A stretch of DNA of 10,407 nucleotides from an uncultured Candidatus Melainabacteria bacterium (GCA_934773085.1 CAKVMU010000039.1:1-10407), one strand, 5' to 3'. Numbered from the stretch's first letter, positions 1 through 7,677 are shown. Notes: a model not told the origin generated them from the letters alone. Made by a program: numbers and translations.

Positions 1-37
1 AATAACCAATAACCGACATAAGCTCTAATTTCTCAAA

Positions 38-286
38 CTATTCTTCGAGTGTCAAACCTTCGTTCTCAGTTGCAACTTCAATCAGTCTATATGACAAATA
101 CGCACCCAGTGCAACAGCTTTTAAATCAATACCTTCATCATATTTAGCTACTTCAAGGATTGCGGAATTTATTTCAGGATTCTCTTCTTTGAGGTACTGA
201 ACCATATTTTTTCTCCAAGCCTGCACATCCTGAAAAACTTCGCCAAATATTTCTGATGAAATCTCTTCCGTTATGATTGGTAACAT
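38..286 (-). CDS. Small acidic protein of unknown function
   Basis: An 82-residue protein that I do not recognise. It is strongly acidic (about 17 Asp/Glu against 6 Lys/Arg), has no signal peptide and no clear membrane segment, and looks mostly helical, so it is probably a small cytoplasmic protein. The ATG start is supported by a GGAGAG Shine-Dalgarno sequence at 295-300, 8 nt upstream, and by a good sigma70-like promoter at 311-339 that would give a leader of only about 18 nt. The stop is TAG. It lies 60 bp downstream of the TolC-like gene on the same strand. Because it has its own promoter, a role in efflux cannot be assumed. The coding call rests on promoter, ribosome site and protein-like composition rather than on homology. 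Confidence 0.72.
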   Translation of the reverse strand: MLPIITEEISSEIFGEVFQDVQAWRKNMVQYLKEENPEINSAILEVAKYDEGIDLKAVALGAYLSYRLIEVATENEGLTLEE

Positions 287-310
287 ACTTCTTTCTCTCC
301 TATTTATCTG

Positions 311-339
311 ATTATAATATAGGTTAAAGTTTTACTCAA
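311..339 (-). promoter_or_regulatory. Sigma70-like promoter of the small acidic protein gene
   Basis: On the minus strand, TTGAGT (334-339) and a perfect TATAAT (311-316) are separated by 17 bp. Transcription would start near 304, just before the GGAGAG ribosome site at 295-300. It sits in the gap after the efflux operon, so this gene can be expressed independently. I see no U-tract terminator between the operon and this promoter. The -10 and spacing are strong; the -35 matches four of six bases. Confidence 0.6.
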
Positions 340-346
340 TCCTATA

Positions 347-1816
347 CTAAGATGACTTTTTAGCCTTATGCTTTTTACCCTTAATTTGAGTTGTATCCAA
401 TTGCACTTCGCCATCTGCAAGGTTTTTGCCTATATATTTTTCCAAATCTGCACGGGCAGAATTGAATTGATACAAAGAATTATAATACTTCAACATTGCA
501 TCTTGATATTGTACTTGAGCTTCTTTTAACTCAACAGGATTTCCTACCCCAACTTTATATCTGCCATAAGACAACTCATAGTTTTCTTTTGCTTGCTTCA
601 ATCCAAGGAAAGACACCGGTATTGAGTTTTTCTTCTCCAACATTGAATAATAGGCTTGTTGTATTTGGAAATAAATATCATTTTTTGTACTTGATGCGTT
701 TGCGATTTCTCTTGAATGTAAAGCTTTTGCTTCCTTAATTTCGTTTTTTATCAACATTCCGTTTATTGTCGGGAAGTTCAAATAACCGCCGAAGTTGTAA
801 CCATAATTTGAAACAAATGACTTACCACCGATTTGATACTGACCCTCTACCGTCAACTTTGGAAAATATGATTTTTTTACAAGTTTAACGTTTTGGCGAG
901 CCTCTTCCACTTTTACTTCTGCCAACTGGAATTCCGGTCGGGAATCTCTTGCGATATCAATTGCTTCATCCAAAGTTATATCACAAGGATAGTATCTCAA
1001 ATTATCCGCAATGTTGTATCTGTTTGCATACGGTAACCCCATAGTATTATTCAACTTAGCCATTGCAATCTCAACAGCATTCTCAGCTTGAATCAACATT
1101 AGTTTTGCATTACTTAAATTAACTTCTGCAATTGTTACATCTACTTTCGGAGAAGTACCTGCCATATAGAAACCTTTTGCTTGATTATAAAAGGCTTCAT
1201 ACCTTTGAACCATCTCTTCTGCTACCTTCTTAGCCTCTAATGAGTATTGAAGGTTGTAATAAGCTTTCTTAACTTCACAAACAACGTCATTTACAGTACC
1301 TGTCAATGTAATTTTGTAGCCTTTATTGTCTAATTTACGTATAGTAACTTGGTTTTGTGTAACTCCAAAGTCATAAAGCATTTGAGAAGCAGAGATTTGA
1401 CCTAATACATAGTAATTAAATATTAAGTTTGCACCCAAAGCATCAGACAACTGTAACTGTTTAATTCTTGTATAACCGGTTTGCCAACTAAATTGCGGAA
1501 AATATGCAGACCAAGCCTGTCTTGTTCTTGCATCAGATGCAAACACATCCTGCATTGCTGCCTGAATTTTTGGATTATTGCCTAATGCATAGCGCAAGCA
1601 TTCCTCAAGAGAGATGTCCATAACCTCTTGAACGCCACCTTTAATCACCAATGTCTCGTCAACTTTCGGCTCGACATCCTTGCCCTCAGGGTATTCTTCT
1701 TTTTGGATTTCATTCCCTAATTGAGAACCTGAATCTTTGTTCCAAAACGCAGCAAACACAGAGGTTTGAATCATCGAAATTATAAGAAATATTATTAAAA
1801 ATCTAAACCTTTTCAT
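347..1816 (-). CDS. TolC-like outer-membrane efflux protein (OEP family)
   Basis: A 489-residue outer-membrane factor, expected to trimerise into a beta-barrel with a periplasmic alpha-helical tunnel and give the RND pump encoded just upstream an exit to the outside. Residues 1-22 form a signal peptide (basic MKRFR start, hydrophobic core, VFA before the cleavage site); there is no lipobox cysteine, so it is TolC-like rather than a lipoprotein like OprM. Two OEP repeats are visible, at about 68-260 and 280-465. Each opens with a helix of the type 'L-x-E-A/C-L/I...NP/RP' and has a Tyr-Phe-Pro turn (105-107 and 317-319) before a barrel strand. The length is normal for the family. The ATG overlaps the stop of the RND gene (ATGA), with an AAGGA-like ribosome site inside that gene. 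The lysine-rich C-terminal tail ([11 protein letters not shown]) is unusual. Substrate unknown. Confidence 0.93.
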   Translation of the reverse strand: MKRFRFLIIFLIISMIQTSVFAAFWNKDSGSQLGNEIQKEEYPEGKDVEPKVDETLVIKGGVQEVMDISLEECLRYALGNNPKIQAAMQDVFASDARTRQAWSAYFPQFSWQTGYTRIKQLQLSDALGANLIFNYYVLGQISASQMLYDFGVTQNQVTIRKLDNKGYKITLTGTVNDVVCEVKKAYYNLQYSLEAKKVAEEMVQRYEAFYNQAKGFYMAGTSPKVDVTIAEVNLSNAKLMLIQAENAVEIAMAKLNNTMGLPYANRYNIADNLRYYPCDITLDEAIDIARDSRPEFQLAEVKVEEARQNVKLVKKSYFPKLTVEGQYQIGGKSFVSNYGYNFGGYLNFPTINGMLIKNEIKEAKALHSREIANASSTKNDIYFQIQQAYYSMLEKKNSIPVSFLGLKQAKENYELSYGRYKVGVGNPVELKEAQVQYQDAMLKYYNSLYQFNSARADLEKYIGKNLADGEVQLDTTQIKGKKHKAKKSS

Positions 1817-4800
1817 CTGGTTTTATTCCTTTTTTGCTTTATATATTCGGCAGTTCTTTCCTTCATAACATTTACTGCTACAAAGAAGGCAGGAACCAAA
1901 ATACTACCTAAGAACGCAACTGCCATCATACCACCAAACACTGATACACCGATTGAGTGACGGCTGCCAGCACCAGCTCCTTGAGCAAATACTAACGGTA
2001 ACAAACCTAGAATAAACGCAATGTTTGTCATCATTACAGCTCTGAATCTGAGTTTAGCTGCCTGCATAGCTGCATCTTTATAGCCCAGACCATCTTTCTC
2101 CATCGCATCTTTAGCAAATTCTACAATCAAGATAGCCTGTTTTGTACTTAAACCAATAAGCATAACCAAACCGACCTGTGCATAAATATCAAGAGATAAA
2201 CCTGACACAAACTGGAAGAACAACGCTCCCAACAGAGCTACCGGTGATATTAAAAGTACTGCCAGCGGAAGGGTCCAGCTTTCATATAATGCAGTTAAGA
2301 ACAAGTACACAAACGTCAATGCCAAAGCCAAAATTGGACCAATTTGTCCTGAGGATTTTTGTTCTTGCAAAGATGTTCCGGACCAAGCGTAATCCATATC
2401 TTTTGGCAAAATATTATCTGAAATTTTTGCCATCGCATTCATTGCTGAACCAGAACTTACACCGTTTGCCGGATTACCGTTGATTGTAATTGCAGGATAC
2501 ATATTAAATCTTGTCAAAGAATACGGTCCAACTATATTTGCAGTCGTTATGACGGCTGTAAGAGGAACCATTCTTCCCATATTATTTTTCACATATATCT
2601 TGCTCAAATCGCCAAGGTTAGCTCTGTATGGAGCATCAGCCTGCATGTATACACGATAAACTCTGCCATACTTGTTAAAATCGTTTACATAAGTTGCACC
2701 AAATTGTGCTGCCAACGTTGAATATATTTCTGAAATAGCCACACCTTGCGCCATTGCTTTATCTTCTTCTATATTTACAACAACTTGAGGAAGAGAAGAT
2801 GTAAATGACGTATACAAACTTGAGAAGGCTGAATCCTGCCTTGCGGTTCTCAAAAGAGTTTGTGCTTCGTCAAACAATTCATCAGAGGTTCTGTCACCTT
2901 TGTCCAATAATTGATATTCAAAACCGCCATACATACCCATACCGGAAATTGCAGGCGGCTGAGTTACGAACGCTGTTGCTTCCGGATATTTTGATGTAAT
3001 AGCTTGAGCTTGTGAAGTTATACTTTTTATCGACAACTTAGATGATTTACGATGAGCCCAAGTATCCAGTTTTAAAATCATGAATGCAGTATTTTCACCA
3101 TTCATACCGTTGATTTGCATTACAGATTCAACCCCAGGGATTTCTGCAAGTTGTCTTGAAATACCGTGAACAACGTTTCCTGTTCTTGTTAATGTAGCAC
3201 CATCCTGTAATTGAATAGTTACAAACAATGCGCCTCTGTCTTCATCCGGTAAAAAGCCTGTTGGTGTAATTACAAACATAAACAAAATAAATGCAATTAT
3301 TCCTGCTAAAACAGACATTGTTTTCTTAGGAGAATTTACAAAATACTCAACTCCCCTCATATACTTATCTCGGACACCGTTAAACCAATCTTCAAATTTT
3401 TGAATAAATTCAAAGTCTGTCTTTTCTTCTCCGGATTTTAATATCATTGCACAAAGCGCAGGGGAAAGGGTCAGCGCAACCAGAGTTGATAAACCAATAG
3501 AAGTTGCAATACATACAGCGAATTGCCTGTACATTTGACCGGAAATACCTGACATAAATGATACAGGAACAAATACTGCCATCAATACCAGAGATGTAGC
3601 AACAACAGCGCCAAAAACTTCTTGCATTGTAATTTCGGTCGCAGTTACCCTATCCTTGCCTTCTTGAATATGCCGCTGAGTATTCTCCAATACAACAATA
3701 GCATCGTCTACTACCAGACCTACAGCAAGTACTAACCCAAATAAAATCAAGAGGTTGATTGAAAAGCCCATAAGAGCCATAAATATAAACACACCTATTA
3801 ATGAAACAGGAATTGCACAGAATGGAATAAATGCCGCTCTTGCCGTTCCTAAGAACAGATATGTTACCGCACTTACCAAGGCAATTGCCAAAACAATTGC
3901 ACTTATAACTTCATGAATAGACTCTCTTACGAATTCCGTTGTATCATACTGAGTCATGTATTCAATATCTTGCGGGAATTTTTTACTCATTGTCTGCATC
4001 TTCTTCTGAATACGATTAACCAAATCAATGGTATTCGCATCCGGCAACTGTGATACAGCAATAATTGCAACATCACTTTCTCCGACAGATACTGTTGAAG
4101 AGTAGTTTTCAGCCCCGAGTTCAACACGAGCCACATCCTTTAATCTCACATTAGAACCGTTTACATTAGATTTTACGATTATATTCTCAAATTCTTCAAC
4201 ATCTTTTAAACGCCCCTTGGTTCTCAAGGTGAATTTCATCATCTGAGGAGAATCCATCGGTTCCACACCAATATTGCCGGCAGGAGATTGCGTATTTTGA
4301 GAAGTTATTGCAGCATTAATTTCTGAAGCGGAAACCCCCAGACTTGCCATTTTATCTGGCTTCAACCAAATTCTCATTGAATAATCACCGGCACCGAATA
4401 TTTGCACACGACCGCAGCCTTTTGTACGAGCCAATTCGTCCTTAATATACATCGTCGCATAGTTTGCTAAGAACAGTGAATTATATGTTTTATTAGGAGA
4501 TGTAAGTGCAATATACAAACAACCCGCACCACCGGTCGACTTACGGACAGTCAACCCATAACGTTTAACTTCTTCCGGCAACCTCGGAGTAACCAACTGC
4601 AACTGGTTTTGGACGTTTACAAGCGCCATATCAGGATCCGCTCCTACGTCAAAATACAGAGTCAACTGATATGAACCGTTCTTTGATTCGGATTGCATAT
4701 ACAACATGTCCTCAATACCATTGAGCTGTAACTCAACTGGCGCCGCAATTGTTGTAGCAATTACATCTGAACTCGCACCGCTGTATGTTGCGTTAACAAT

Positions 4801-4932
4801 AACTTGAGGAGGTGTAATTGAAGGATATTCCTCCAACGGCAATGTTGTTAAGGATATCAATCCTGCTAAAATAATAGCAATCGAAATTACTATCGCAAAC
4901 TTTGGTCTTTTTATAAACAGATTTCCTGCCAT
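1813..4932 (-). CDS. RND multidrug efflux transporter, HAE1 (AcrB/MexB) type
   Basis: A 1039-residue inner-membrane proton/drug antiporter of the hydrophobe/amphiphile efflux family, which is known to take substrates from the periplasm and outer leaflet and pass them to a TolC-type channel. The sequence shows the full duplicated plan: TM1 at about 11-30, a first periplasmic domain, TM2-6 from about 340, the loop motif [11 protein letters not shown] at 557-567 opening the second half, a second periplasmic domain, and TM8-12 from about 865. Proton-relay residues are intact: Asp409-Asp410 in [13 protein letters not shown] (AcrB D407/D408), Lys931 in [16 protein letters not shown] (AcrB K940) and an Arg near 964 (AcrB R971). 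Length matches AcrB. Its ATG overlaps the adaptor stop by one base (TAATG), preceded by AAGGA with 7-nt spacing, and its TGA overlaps the next ATG. Complete and apparently functional; substrates cannot be read from sequence. Confidence 0.96.
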   Translation of the reverse strand: MAGNLFIKRPKFAIVISIAIILAGLISLTTLPLEEYPSITPPQVIVNATYSGASSDVIATTIAAPVELQLNGIEDMLYMQSESKNGSYQLTLYFDVGADPDMALVNVQNQLQLVTPRLPEEVKRYGLTVRKSTGGAGCLYIALTSPNKTYNSLFLANYATMYIKDELARTKGCGRVQIFGAGDYSMRIWLKPDKMASLGVSASEINAAITSQNTQSPAGNIGVEPMDSPQMMKFTLRTKGRLKDVEEFENIIVKSNVNGSNVRLKDVARVELGAENYSSTVSVGESDVAIIAVSQLPDANTIDLVNRIQKKMQTMSKKFPQDIEYMTQYDTTEFVRESIHEVISAIVLAIALVSAVTYLFLGTARAAFIPFCAIPVSLIGVFIFMALMGFSINLLILFGLVLAVGLVVDDAIVVLENTQRHIQEGKDRVTATEITMQEVFGAVVATSLVLMAVFVPVSFMSGISGQMYRQFAVCIATSIGLSTLVALTLSPALCAMILKSGEEKTDFEFIQKFEDWFNGVRDKYMRGVEYFVNSPKKTMSVLAGIIAFILFMFVITPTGFLPDEDRGALFVTIQLQDGATLTRTGNVVHGISRQLAEIPGVESVMQINGMNGENTAFMILKLDTWAHRKSSKLSIKSITSQAQAITSKYPEATAFVTQPPAISGMGMYGGFEYQLLDKGDRTSDELFDEAQTLLRTARQDSAFSSLYTSFTSSLPQVVVNIEEDKAMAQGVAISEIYSTLAAQFGATYVNDFNKYGRVYRVYMQADAPYRANLGDLSKIYVKNNMGRMVPLTAVITTANIVGPYSLTRFNMYPAITINGNPANGVSSGSAMNAMAKISDNILPKDMDYAWSGTSLQEQKSSGQIGPILALALTFVYLFLTALYESWTLPLAVLLISPVALLGALFFQFVSGLSLDIYAQVGLVMLIGLSTKQAILIVEFAKDAMEKDGLGYKDAAMQAAKLRFRAVMMTNIAFILGLLPLVFAQGAGAGSRHSIGVSVFGGMMAVAFLGSILVPAFFVAVNVMKERTAEYIKQKRNKTR

Positions 4933-6125
4933 TATTTTTTCCTTAATTTATTAAATATTCTTACGAAAATATTTGGTTTCTTTACTTTTTGCGGAGTTTC
5001 AGCAAGTGCTTGCACAACTCTTACCGGTTTACCTTGTATAACTTTTTGCATACCGCCGGTTAAGATTCTATCCCCCGGTTTTACACCTTCTGACACTATC
5101 CACATATTATCATCAGTTTGCCCCATTGTTTTGATATAAACCATTTGTGGCAAATTATCCTTATCAAGAATATACAAATACATGCCCTCTTGGTTTTCCA
5201 TAGTTGCACTCTGAGGAACTACAGGCATGTTATCCTTTGATTTAGAGTAAATAATAACTCGTCCAAAATCTCCCTGAATCAGTTCATCTTTTGGATTTTG
5301 GAAAGTTGCACGCAAAGTAATTGTGCCGGTAGTTTCCTCGACTTTGTTATCATAAAAATCCTGAATGCCTTTCAGTTCATATTTTTTACCATCACTAAAT
5401 ATAAACTCAACATCTCTTTGCGCAGAATTTCCATCAATTCTTACCAATTCTGCATATTCTTTAGAATTTAACGGGAATGTTACATACATCGGATTTGAGC
5501 TATTAATAGTCGTTAACGCACCACTTGTTGTTGTTACAAAGTTACCGACAGTTACAGAAATTATACCAACTCTACCGTCTACCGGAGATTTTACACGTGT
5601 ATAACCGAGATTTCTTTGAGCATCCCTATATACATTTAATGCACTTTCCTCCTGAGCATTATATGCATTTTTTTGAGCAAGTATGTTATCGTAATCAGAC
5701 CTTGCTACATAATCTTGACGAACAAGTTCCTCATATCTCGCAAGCTGTTTATTGTAATAATCAGATTGCGCCTTCGCATTATCCAGATTTGCCTTCGCTT
5801 GACTTGCAGCATATTGATATTGCTGTGGTTCAATTTCAAACAAAACCTGTCCGGCTTTTACATAATCACCTTCTTTAAAATAACTCTTTGTCAAATAGCC
5901 GCTTATACGTGCCAATACATCCACACGATACTTCGCAACAACCCTTGCCGGAGCCTCAAATTGTCTTACTACATTTCTGGTTCCCACTGTTGCTACGGTT
6001 ACAGATGGTGTACTCATTGATGCACGCATCTTTGCCGATTTTACTTTATCAAAATTTGAAAGAATCATTCTTCCGAAAATTAGTACCAAAACGACTACTA
6101 TTATTGTTATTATTTTTTTTCTCAT
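4932..6125 (-). CDS. RND efflux periplasmic adaptor (membrane fusion protein, AcrA/MexA type)
   Basis: A 397-residue adaptor that would bridge the RND pump and the TolC-like channel. An uncleaved-looking hydrophobic segment (about 5-23) anchors it in the inner membrane; no lipobox cysteine is present. A lipoyl-like half motif (about 68-100, [15 protein letters not shown]) leads into an alpha-helical hairpin rich in Ala, Gln and Tyr (about 103-172), then the second half motif ([13 protein letters not shown], 175-187), a beta-barrel (about 212-295) and a membrane-proximal domain (about 300-370). I chose the ATG at 6125 because GGAG lies 5 nt upstream. An in-frame TTG at 6161 would add 12 residues but has no ribosome site. 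It is the first gene of the efflux operon. The C-terminal 20 residues are a basic amphipathic-looking tail ending KLRKK, which is not typical of AcrA. No regulator gene sits next to it. Confidence 0.93.
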   Translation of the reverse strand: MRKKIITIIVVVLVLIFGRMILSNFDKVKSAKMRASMSTPSVTVATVGTRNVVRQFEAPARVVAKYRVDVLARISGYLTKSYFKEGDYVKAGQVLFEIEPQQYQYAASQAKANLDNAKAQSDYYNKQLARYEELVRQDYVARSDYDNILAQKNAYNAQEESALNVYRDAQRNLGYTRVKSPVDGRVGIISVTVGNFVTTTSGALTTINSSNPMYVTFPLNSKEYAELVRIDGNSAQRDVEFIFSDGKKYELKGIQDFYDNKVEETTGTITLRATFQNPKDELIQGDFGRVIIYSKSKDNMPVVPQSATMENQEGMYLYILDKDNLPQMVYIKTMGQTDDNMWIVSEGVKPGDRILTGGMQKVIQGKPVRVVQALAETPQKVKKPNIFVRIFNKLRKK

Positions 6126-6128
6126 GCT

Positions 6129-6134
6129 CTCTCC
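6129..6134 (-). promoter_or_regulatory. Ribosome binding site deciding the adaptor start
   Basis: GGAGAG reads on the minus strand here, with the GGAG core 5 nt from the ATG at 6125. It selects that ATG over the upstream in-frame TTG at 6161, which has only AT-rich sequence before it. Confidence 0.8.
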
Positions 6135-6167
6135 AATGTCATAAAAAACGACTGTGTTCAAAATTAA

Positions 6168-6196
6168 ACATTAACTTAAAAACAAATTTCAGTCAA
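6168..6196 (-). promoter_or_regulatory. Possible promoter of the efflux operon
   Basis: TTGACT (6191-6196) and TAATGT (6168-6173) read on the minus strand with a 17-bp spacer in the 74-bp gap between the secreted-protein gene and the adaptor gene. The -35 matches five of six consensus bases; the -10 keeps the first two bases and the final T only. Transcription would start near 6161 with a leader of about 35 nt. The region is very AT-rich, so this is a weak call. The operon could also be read through from the secreted-protein gene, since no clear terminator separates them. Confidence 0.35.
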
Positions 6197-6199
6197 GAT

Positions 6200-6835
6200 T
6201 TAATTCAATTGTAATTCAGATTCTAACGAGTTTTCAATTCCCTCGTGGTTTATATATTTTCCTTTATCAACATTCACCGTTATCAAGTCTGGAATCTCCA
6301 TTTTTTTAATCTGACTTATATATTTTTCCCTGTTTTTCATAAAAGTTTTCTTTACTTTGTCAATTTCTAAAGCGTTCATAATTGTATAACGTTTTGCATA
6401 CTGTAGACAAACCGTTCCACAGATTGGACTTTTTTCACATCTAAAAACGTTAAACTCCAACACTATTGGCAATTTTGAACTATCAATCAGCAAAAAGTCA
6501 ATAATCGCAGAATTATTTTCCTCATCCACTTCTAATGCGCTTGGACAATTGTTTGTTGACAAATACTCTCTGAATGTTTTTGCATAATCAATCGGCGAAA
6601 AATAATTCGGATAGTGATGAACCCCCATAAGTTCAGTCCAACTTGTATAGCCCTCTGAAGTTTTGTAGTATTCATTAATATAGCTATTTACCTCAGGTGA
6701 TTTTGCACTATATAGCAAGTTATACTTTGTGCCATTAAATTTTATACAAGGCATGTTAGTATTACCGGATTTTGCCTCTGCAAAAATCGGAAAAGATAAC
6801 AGGACTGCAATTGCAAGTATAAAAACTCTCTTCAT
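6200..6835 (-). CDS. Secreted or periplasmic protein of unknown function
   Basis: A 211-residue protein that I cannot assign to a family. It begins with a signal peptide (MKRVFILAIAVLLSFPIFA, cleavage after Ala19 or Ala21). The mature part has five cysteines (30, 97, 133, 139, 143), three of them in the cluster FRCEKSPICGTVC, which suggests disulphides in the periplasm. Other visible landmarks are a Trp-Thr-Glu-Leu-Met and Val-His-His-Tyr-Pro stretch (66-76), an Asp/Glu-rich turn before a hydrophobic strand (103-118) and a lysine-rich C-terminal third. I chose the ATG at 6835 because GAGGG lies 5 nt upstream; the in-frame TTG at 6847 lacks a ribosome site and would spoil the signal-peptide start. 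It is 74 bp upstream of the efflux operon on the same strand, so co-transcription is possible, but no functional link is shown. Confidence 0.8.
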   Translation of the reverse strand: MKRVFILAIAVLLSFPIFAEAKSGNTNMPCIKFNGTKYNLLYSAKSPEVNSYINEYYKTSEGYTSWTELMGVHHYPNYFSPIDYAKTFREYLSTNNCPSALEVDEENNSAIIDFLLIDSSKLPIVLEFNVFRCEKSPICGTVCLQYAKRYTIMNALEIDKVKKTFMKNREKYISQIKKMEIPDLITVNVDKGKYINHEGIENSLESELQLN

Positions 6836-6851
6836 AATATCCCTCAAAATT

Positions 6852-6880
6852 AGGATACCACAGATAATGAGTTTTGTGAA
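6852..6880 (-). promoter_or_regulatory. Extended -10 promoter of the secreted-protein gene
   Basis: TTCACA (6875-6880), a 17-bp spacer and TATCCT (6852-6857) read on the minus strand. The TGG just before the -10 gives an extended -10 element (TGnTATnnT). The predicted start near 6845 coincides with the GAGGG ribosome site, so the leader would be only about 10 nt. Five of six -35 bases match. Confidence 0.55.
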
Positions 6881-6883
6881 TAA

Positions 6884-7099
6884 TTAACACGCAGCTCTAT
6901 GAACTATTAACGACGGATCCGCAATAGCTGTTGTGTAAACTGTGTAATCATTGTCCGGTGCAAAATACTTACGCATAGCCATACGGTTTGTAATTTTTTC
7001 GTAACATACGAATGAATCCACATTATCCTTAATATAGCCAGCAAAAATCCTTTGCTTGTGGGACAAATCATAGTCCTTAAGATTCTTGACGATATACAT
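6884..7099 (-). CDS. Small protein of unknown function, possibly leaderless
   Basis: A 71-residue open frame whose protein looks plausible: mixed charged and aromatic residues, many Tyr and Lys in the first half, two cysteines (32 and the last residue), no signal peptide and no membrane segment. I do not recognise it. The ATG at 7099 lies only 8 nt after a perfect TATAAT on the same strand. Only AGG, 3 nt before the ATG, resembles a ribosome site, and that is too close to work normally. A leaderless transcript or a near-zero leader is therefore likely if this gene is real. It ends 48 bp before the secreted-protein gene, which has its own promoter. An overlapping frame on the same strand (6907-7119) has a less protein-like composition and was not chosen. 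Support is moderate. Confidence 0.55.
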   Translation of the reverse strand: MYIVKNLKDYDLSHKQRIFAGYIKDNVDSFVCYEKITNRMAMRKYFAPDNDYTVYTTAIADPSLIVHRAAC

Positions 7100-7107
7100 A
7101 TACCTAC

Positions 7108-7135
7108 ATTATATATCATTATGATATGTGTTAAA
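7108..7135 (-). promoter_or_regulatory. Promoter for the 71-residue protein gene
   Basis: A perfect TATAAT at 7108-7113 (minus strand), with TTTAAC at 7130-7135 after a 16-bp spacer as a poor -35 (three of six bases). The predicted start falls at 7099-7101, on or just before the ATG at 7099. The weak -35 suggests dependence on an activator or a different spacing. The spacer is almost filled by the inverted repeat at 7113-7127. Confidence 0.5.
7113..7127. promoter_or_regulatory. Candidate operator: 15-bp perfect palindrome in the promoter spacer
   Basis: ATATCAT-T-ATGATAT is a perfect 7-1-7 inverted repeat. It lies between the -35 and -10 of the minus-strand promoter, touching the first base of the -10, a classic position for a repressor site. 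The 7-1-7 geometry is shared by Fur, PerR and Zur boxes, but the bases match none of them well enough to name a regulator. AT-rich DNA makes such palindromes more common by chance. Confidence 0.4.
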
Positions 7136-7149
7136 AGTAGTTAAACATA
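7130..7149 (+). repeat. 10-bp-phased direct repeat GTTAAA
   Basis: GTTAAA occurs at 7130-7135 and again at 7140-7145, one helical turn apart. The first copy overlaps the -35 of the minus-strand promoter. Tandem half-sites at 10-11 bp are the usual binding pattern of OmpR/PhoB-family response regulators; which protein binds here, if any, is unknown. Confidence 0.4.
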
Positions 7150-7211
7150 AATCTTTACAATGAATCTTCAAACCATTATAAACATTAAGATTTAGCAAAA
7201 AAGAGCATATA

Positions 7212-7231
7212 AACTTTACATAACTTTACAT
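7212..7231 (+). repeat. Perfect tandem repeat of AACTTTACAT
   Basis: Two identical, directly adjacent copies of a 10-bp unit (7212-7221 and 7222-7231). A third copy of the core CTTTACA is at 7153-7159. The one-turn phasing again resembles response-regulator sites of the PhoB/PhoP type, whose half-sites can look like TTTACA. Neither copy has a reasonable -10 at the right distance, so they are not simply -35 elements. Confidence 0.5.
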
Positions 7232-7252
7232 TCAAACTCAAAATTAGCAATT

Positions 7253-7281
7253 TTTAAAAATAGAAATACTTTATATATACA
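7253..7281 (+). promoter_or_regulatory. Weak candidate promoter of the 80-residue protein gene
   Basis: TTTAAA (7253-7258), a 17-bp spacer and TATACA (7276-7281), each matching four of six consensus bases. A start near 7288 would produce a leader of about 105 nt that includes both hairpins. The surrounding DNA is so AT-rich that other placements are nearly as good. Confidence 0.25.
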
Positions 7282-7300
7282 AGAGATATATAAGAGAGAA

Positions 7301-7349
7301 AGATTAAAGATTCTTACAGCCAATGCTGTGAGGACACAATTCTTTATCT
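7301..7349 (+). promoter_or_regulatory. Predicted structured leader: bulged two-part hairpin
   Basis: An outer stem pairs AGATTAAAGA (7301-7310) with TCTTTATCT (7341-7349), nine pairs with one bulged T. An inner stem pairs TTACAGC (7314-7320) with GCTGTGA (7325-7331), seven pairs with one G-U, closed by the loop CAAT. A second small hairpin, ATATC-GCA-GATAT, follows at 7352-7364, then the ribosome site at 7380. No U-tract follows, so it is not an intrinsic terminator. It could be an mRNA stabiliser, a protein-binding leader or part of a small RNA; it matches no riboswitch class that I recognise. Confidence 0.4.
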
Positions 7350-7393
7350 ACATATCGCAGATATCACAAATAATTTAATAAGGAGAGCGCACT

Positions 7394-7636
7394 ATGGCAA
7401 TCGGAGCAAGAGATTTTATTGACAAACTATTAGTAGAAAAATATGCACAAGAAAAGGTTGATAACCATGATTCGGATTCTTTGGTATCAAGGGTTTCTGC
7501 AGATGATATGATGGGAGCAATGAATGCTTCAGCAGATACATATCGAACAATGTTGGCTCTAAATAATCGACTTACTATGGTCTGTTACGGAGTCGTCGCA
7601 AAATCTGCAAAATACAGAAGTTTGGAAGCTGTTTAG
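7394..7636 (+). CDS. Small protein of unknown function
   Basis: An 80-residue protein that I do not recognise. It starts MAIGARDFIDKLL and has an N-terminal helix rich in charged residues, an Asp/Ser-rich middle (VDNHDSDSLVSRVSADDMM) and a more hydrophobic C-terminal half (LTMVCYGVVAKSA) that is too short and polar for a clear membrane span. There is no signal peptide. The start is well supported by AAGGAG at 7380-7385, 8 nt upstream, one of the best ribosome sites in the window. The long upstream region with repeats and a structured leader suggests regulated or strong expression. holA follows 41 bp later, but has its own promoter-like sequence. Confidence 0.75.
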   Translation: MAIGARDFIDKLLVEKYAQEKVDNHDSDSLVSRVSADDMMGAMNASADTYRTMLALNNRLTMVCYGVVAKSAKYRSLEAV

Positions 7637-7642
7637 ATTTAA

Positions 7643-7671
7643 TTAACTAATTTGCAGGTTTATTGTATAAT
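7643..7671 (+). promoter_or_regulatory. Promoter of holA, placed for a leaderless start
   Basis: TTAACT (7643-7648), a 17-bp spacer and a perfect TATAAT (7666-7671). Only six bases (CTTCAT) separate the -10 from the holA ATG at 7678, so transcription should begin at or next to that A. No ribosome site is present in those six bases. Confidence 0.55.
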
Positions 7672-7677
7672 CTTCAT

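Larger units (their letters stand above)
7100..7393. other. Divergent intergenic region, AT-rich, with several regulatory-looking elements
   Basis: This 294-bp gap separates two divergent small genes. I see no open frame worth calling. From left to right it contains a minus-strand promoter with a palindrome in its spacer (7108-7135), two pairs of 10-bp-phased direct repeats (7130-7149 and 7212-7231), a poor plus-strand promoter candidate (7253-7281), a long bulged hairpin (7301-7349), a short hairpin (7352-7364) and a strong ribosome site AAGGAG (7380-7385). Its element density is higher than in any other gap of the window. Confidence 0.7.

Noticed and set aside
319..345. Possible hairpin (ATAGG...CCTAT) after the TolC-like gene as a terminator
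   Set aside because: The stem is weak with a large loop and no U-tract follows in the direction of transcription; the same bases form the promoter spacer of the next gene.
2178..2999. Plus-strand open frames opposite the RND gene
   Set aside because: Short, antisense to a complete conserved transporter, and with no protein-like features.
6126..6161. Longer adaptor protein starting at the TTG at 6161
   Set aside because: No ribosome site precedes it, whereas the ATG at 6125 has GGAG at 5 nt and gives a normal membrane-anchor start.
6145..6196. GACTG...CAGTC followed by a T-run as a terminator after the secreted-protein gene
   Set aside because: Only five pairs enclose a loop of more than 30 nt, so a stable terminator hairpin is unlikely.
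5365..6214. Several open frames on the plus strand opposite the adaptor gene
   Set aside because: They are antisense to a clearly conserved gene, overlap each other in different frames, and have skewed compositions without ribosome sites.
6836..6847. Longer secreted protein starting at the TTG at 6847
   Set aside because: The extra residues (MRDI) put an acidic residue before the signal peptide, and the bases concerned are the GAGGG ribosome site for the ATG at 6835.
6907..7119. Alternative 70-residue frame overlapping the 71-residue gene on the minus strand
   Set aside because: Its composition (many Ile, Arg, Thr, Cys and Trp in an irregular mix) looks like a shifted frame, and it would start inside the palindrome and promoter rather than after it.
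7113..7127. Naming the palindrome a Fur box
   Set aside because: The geometry fits, but the bases do not match the GATAAT hexamer pattern well enough, and no iron-related gene is adjacent.
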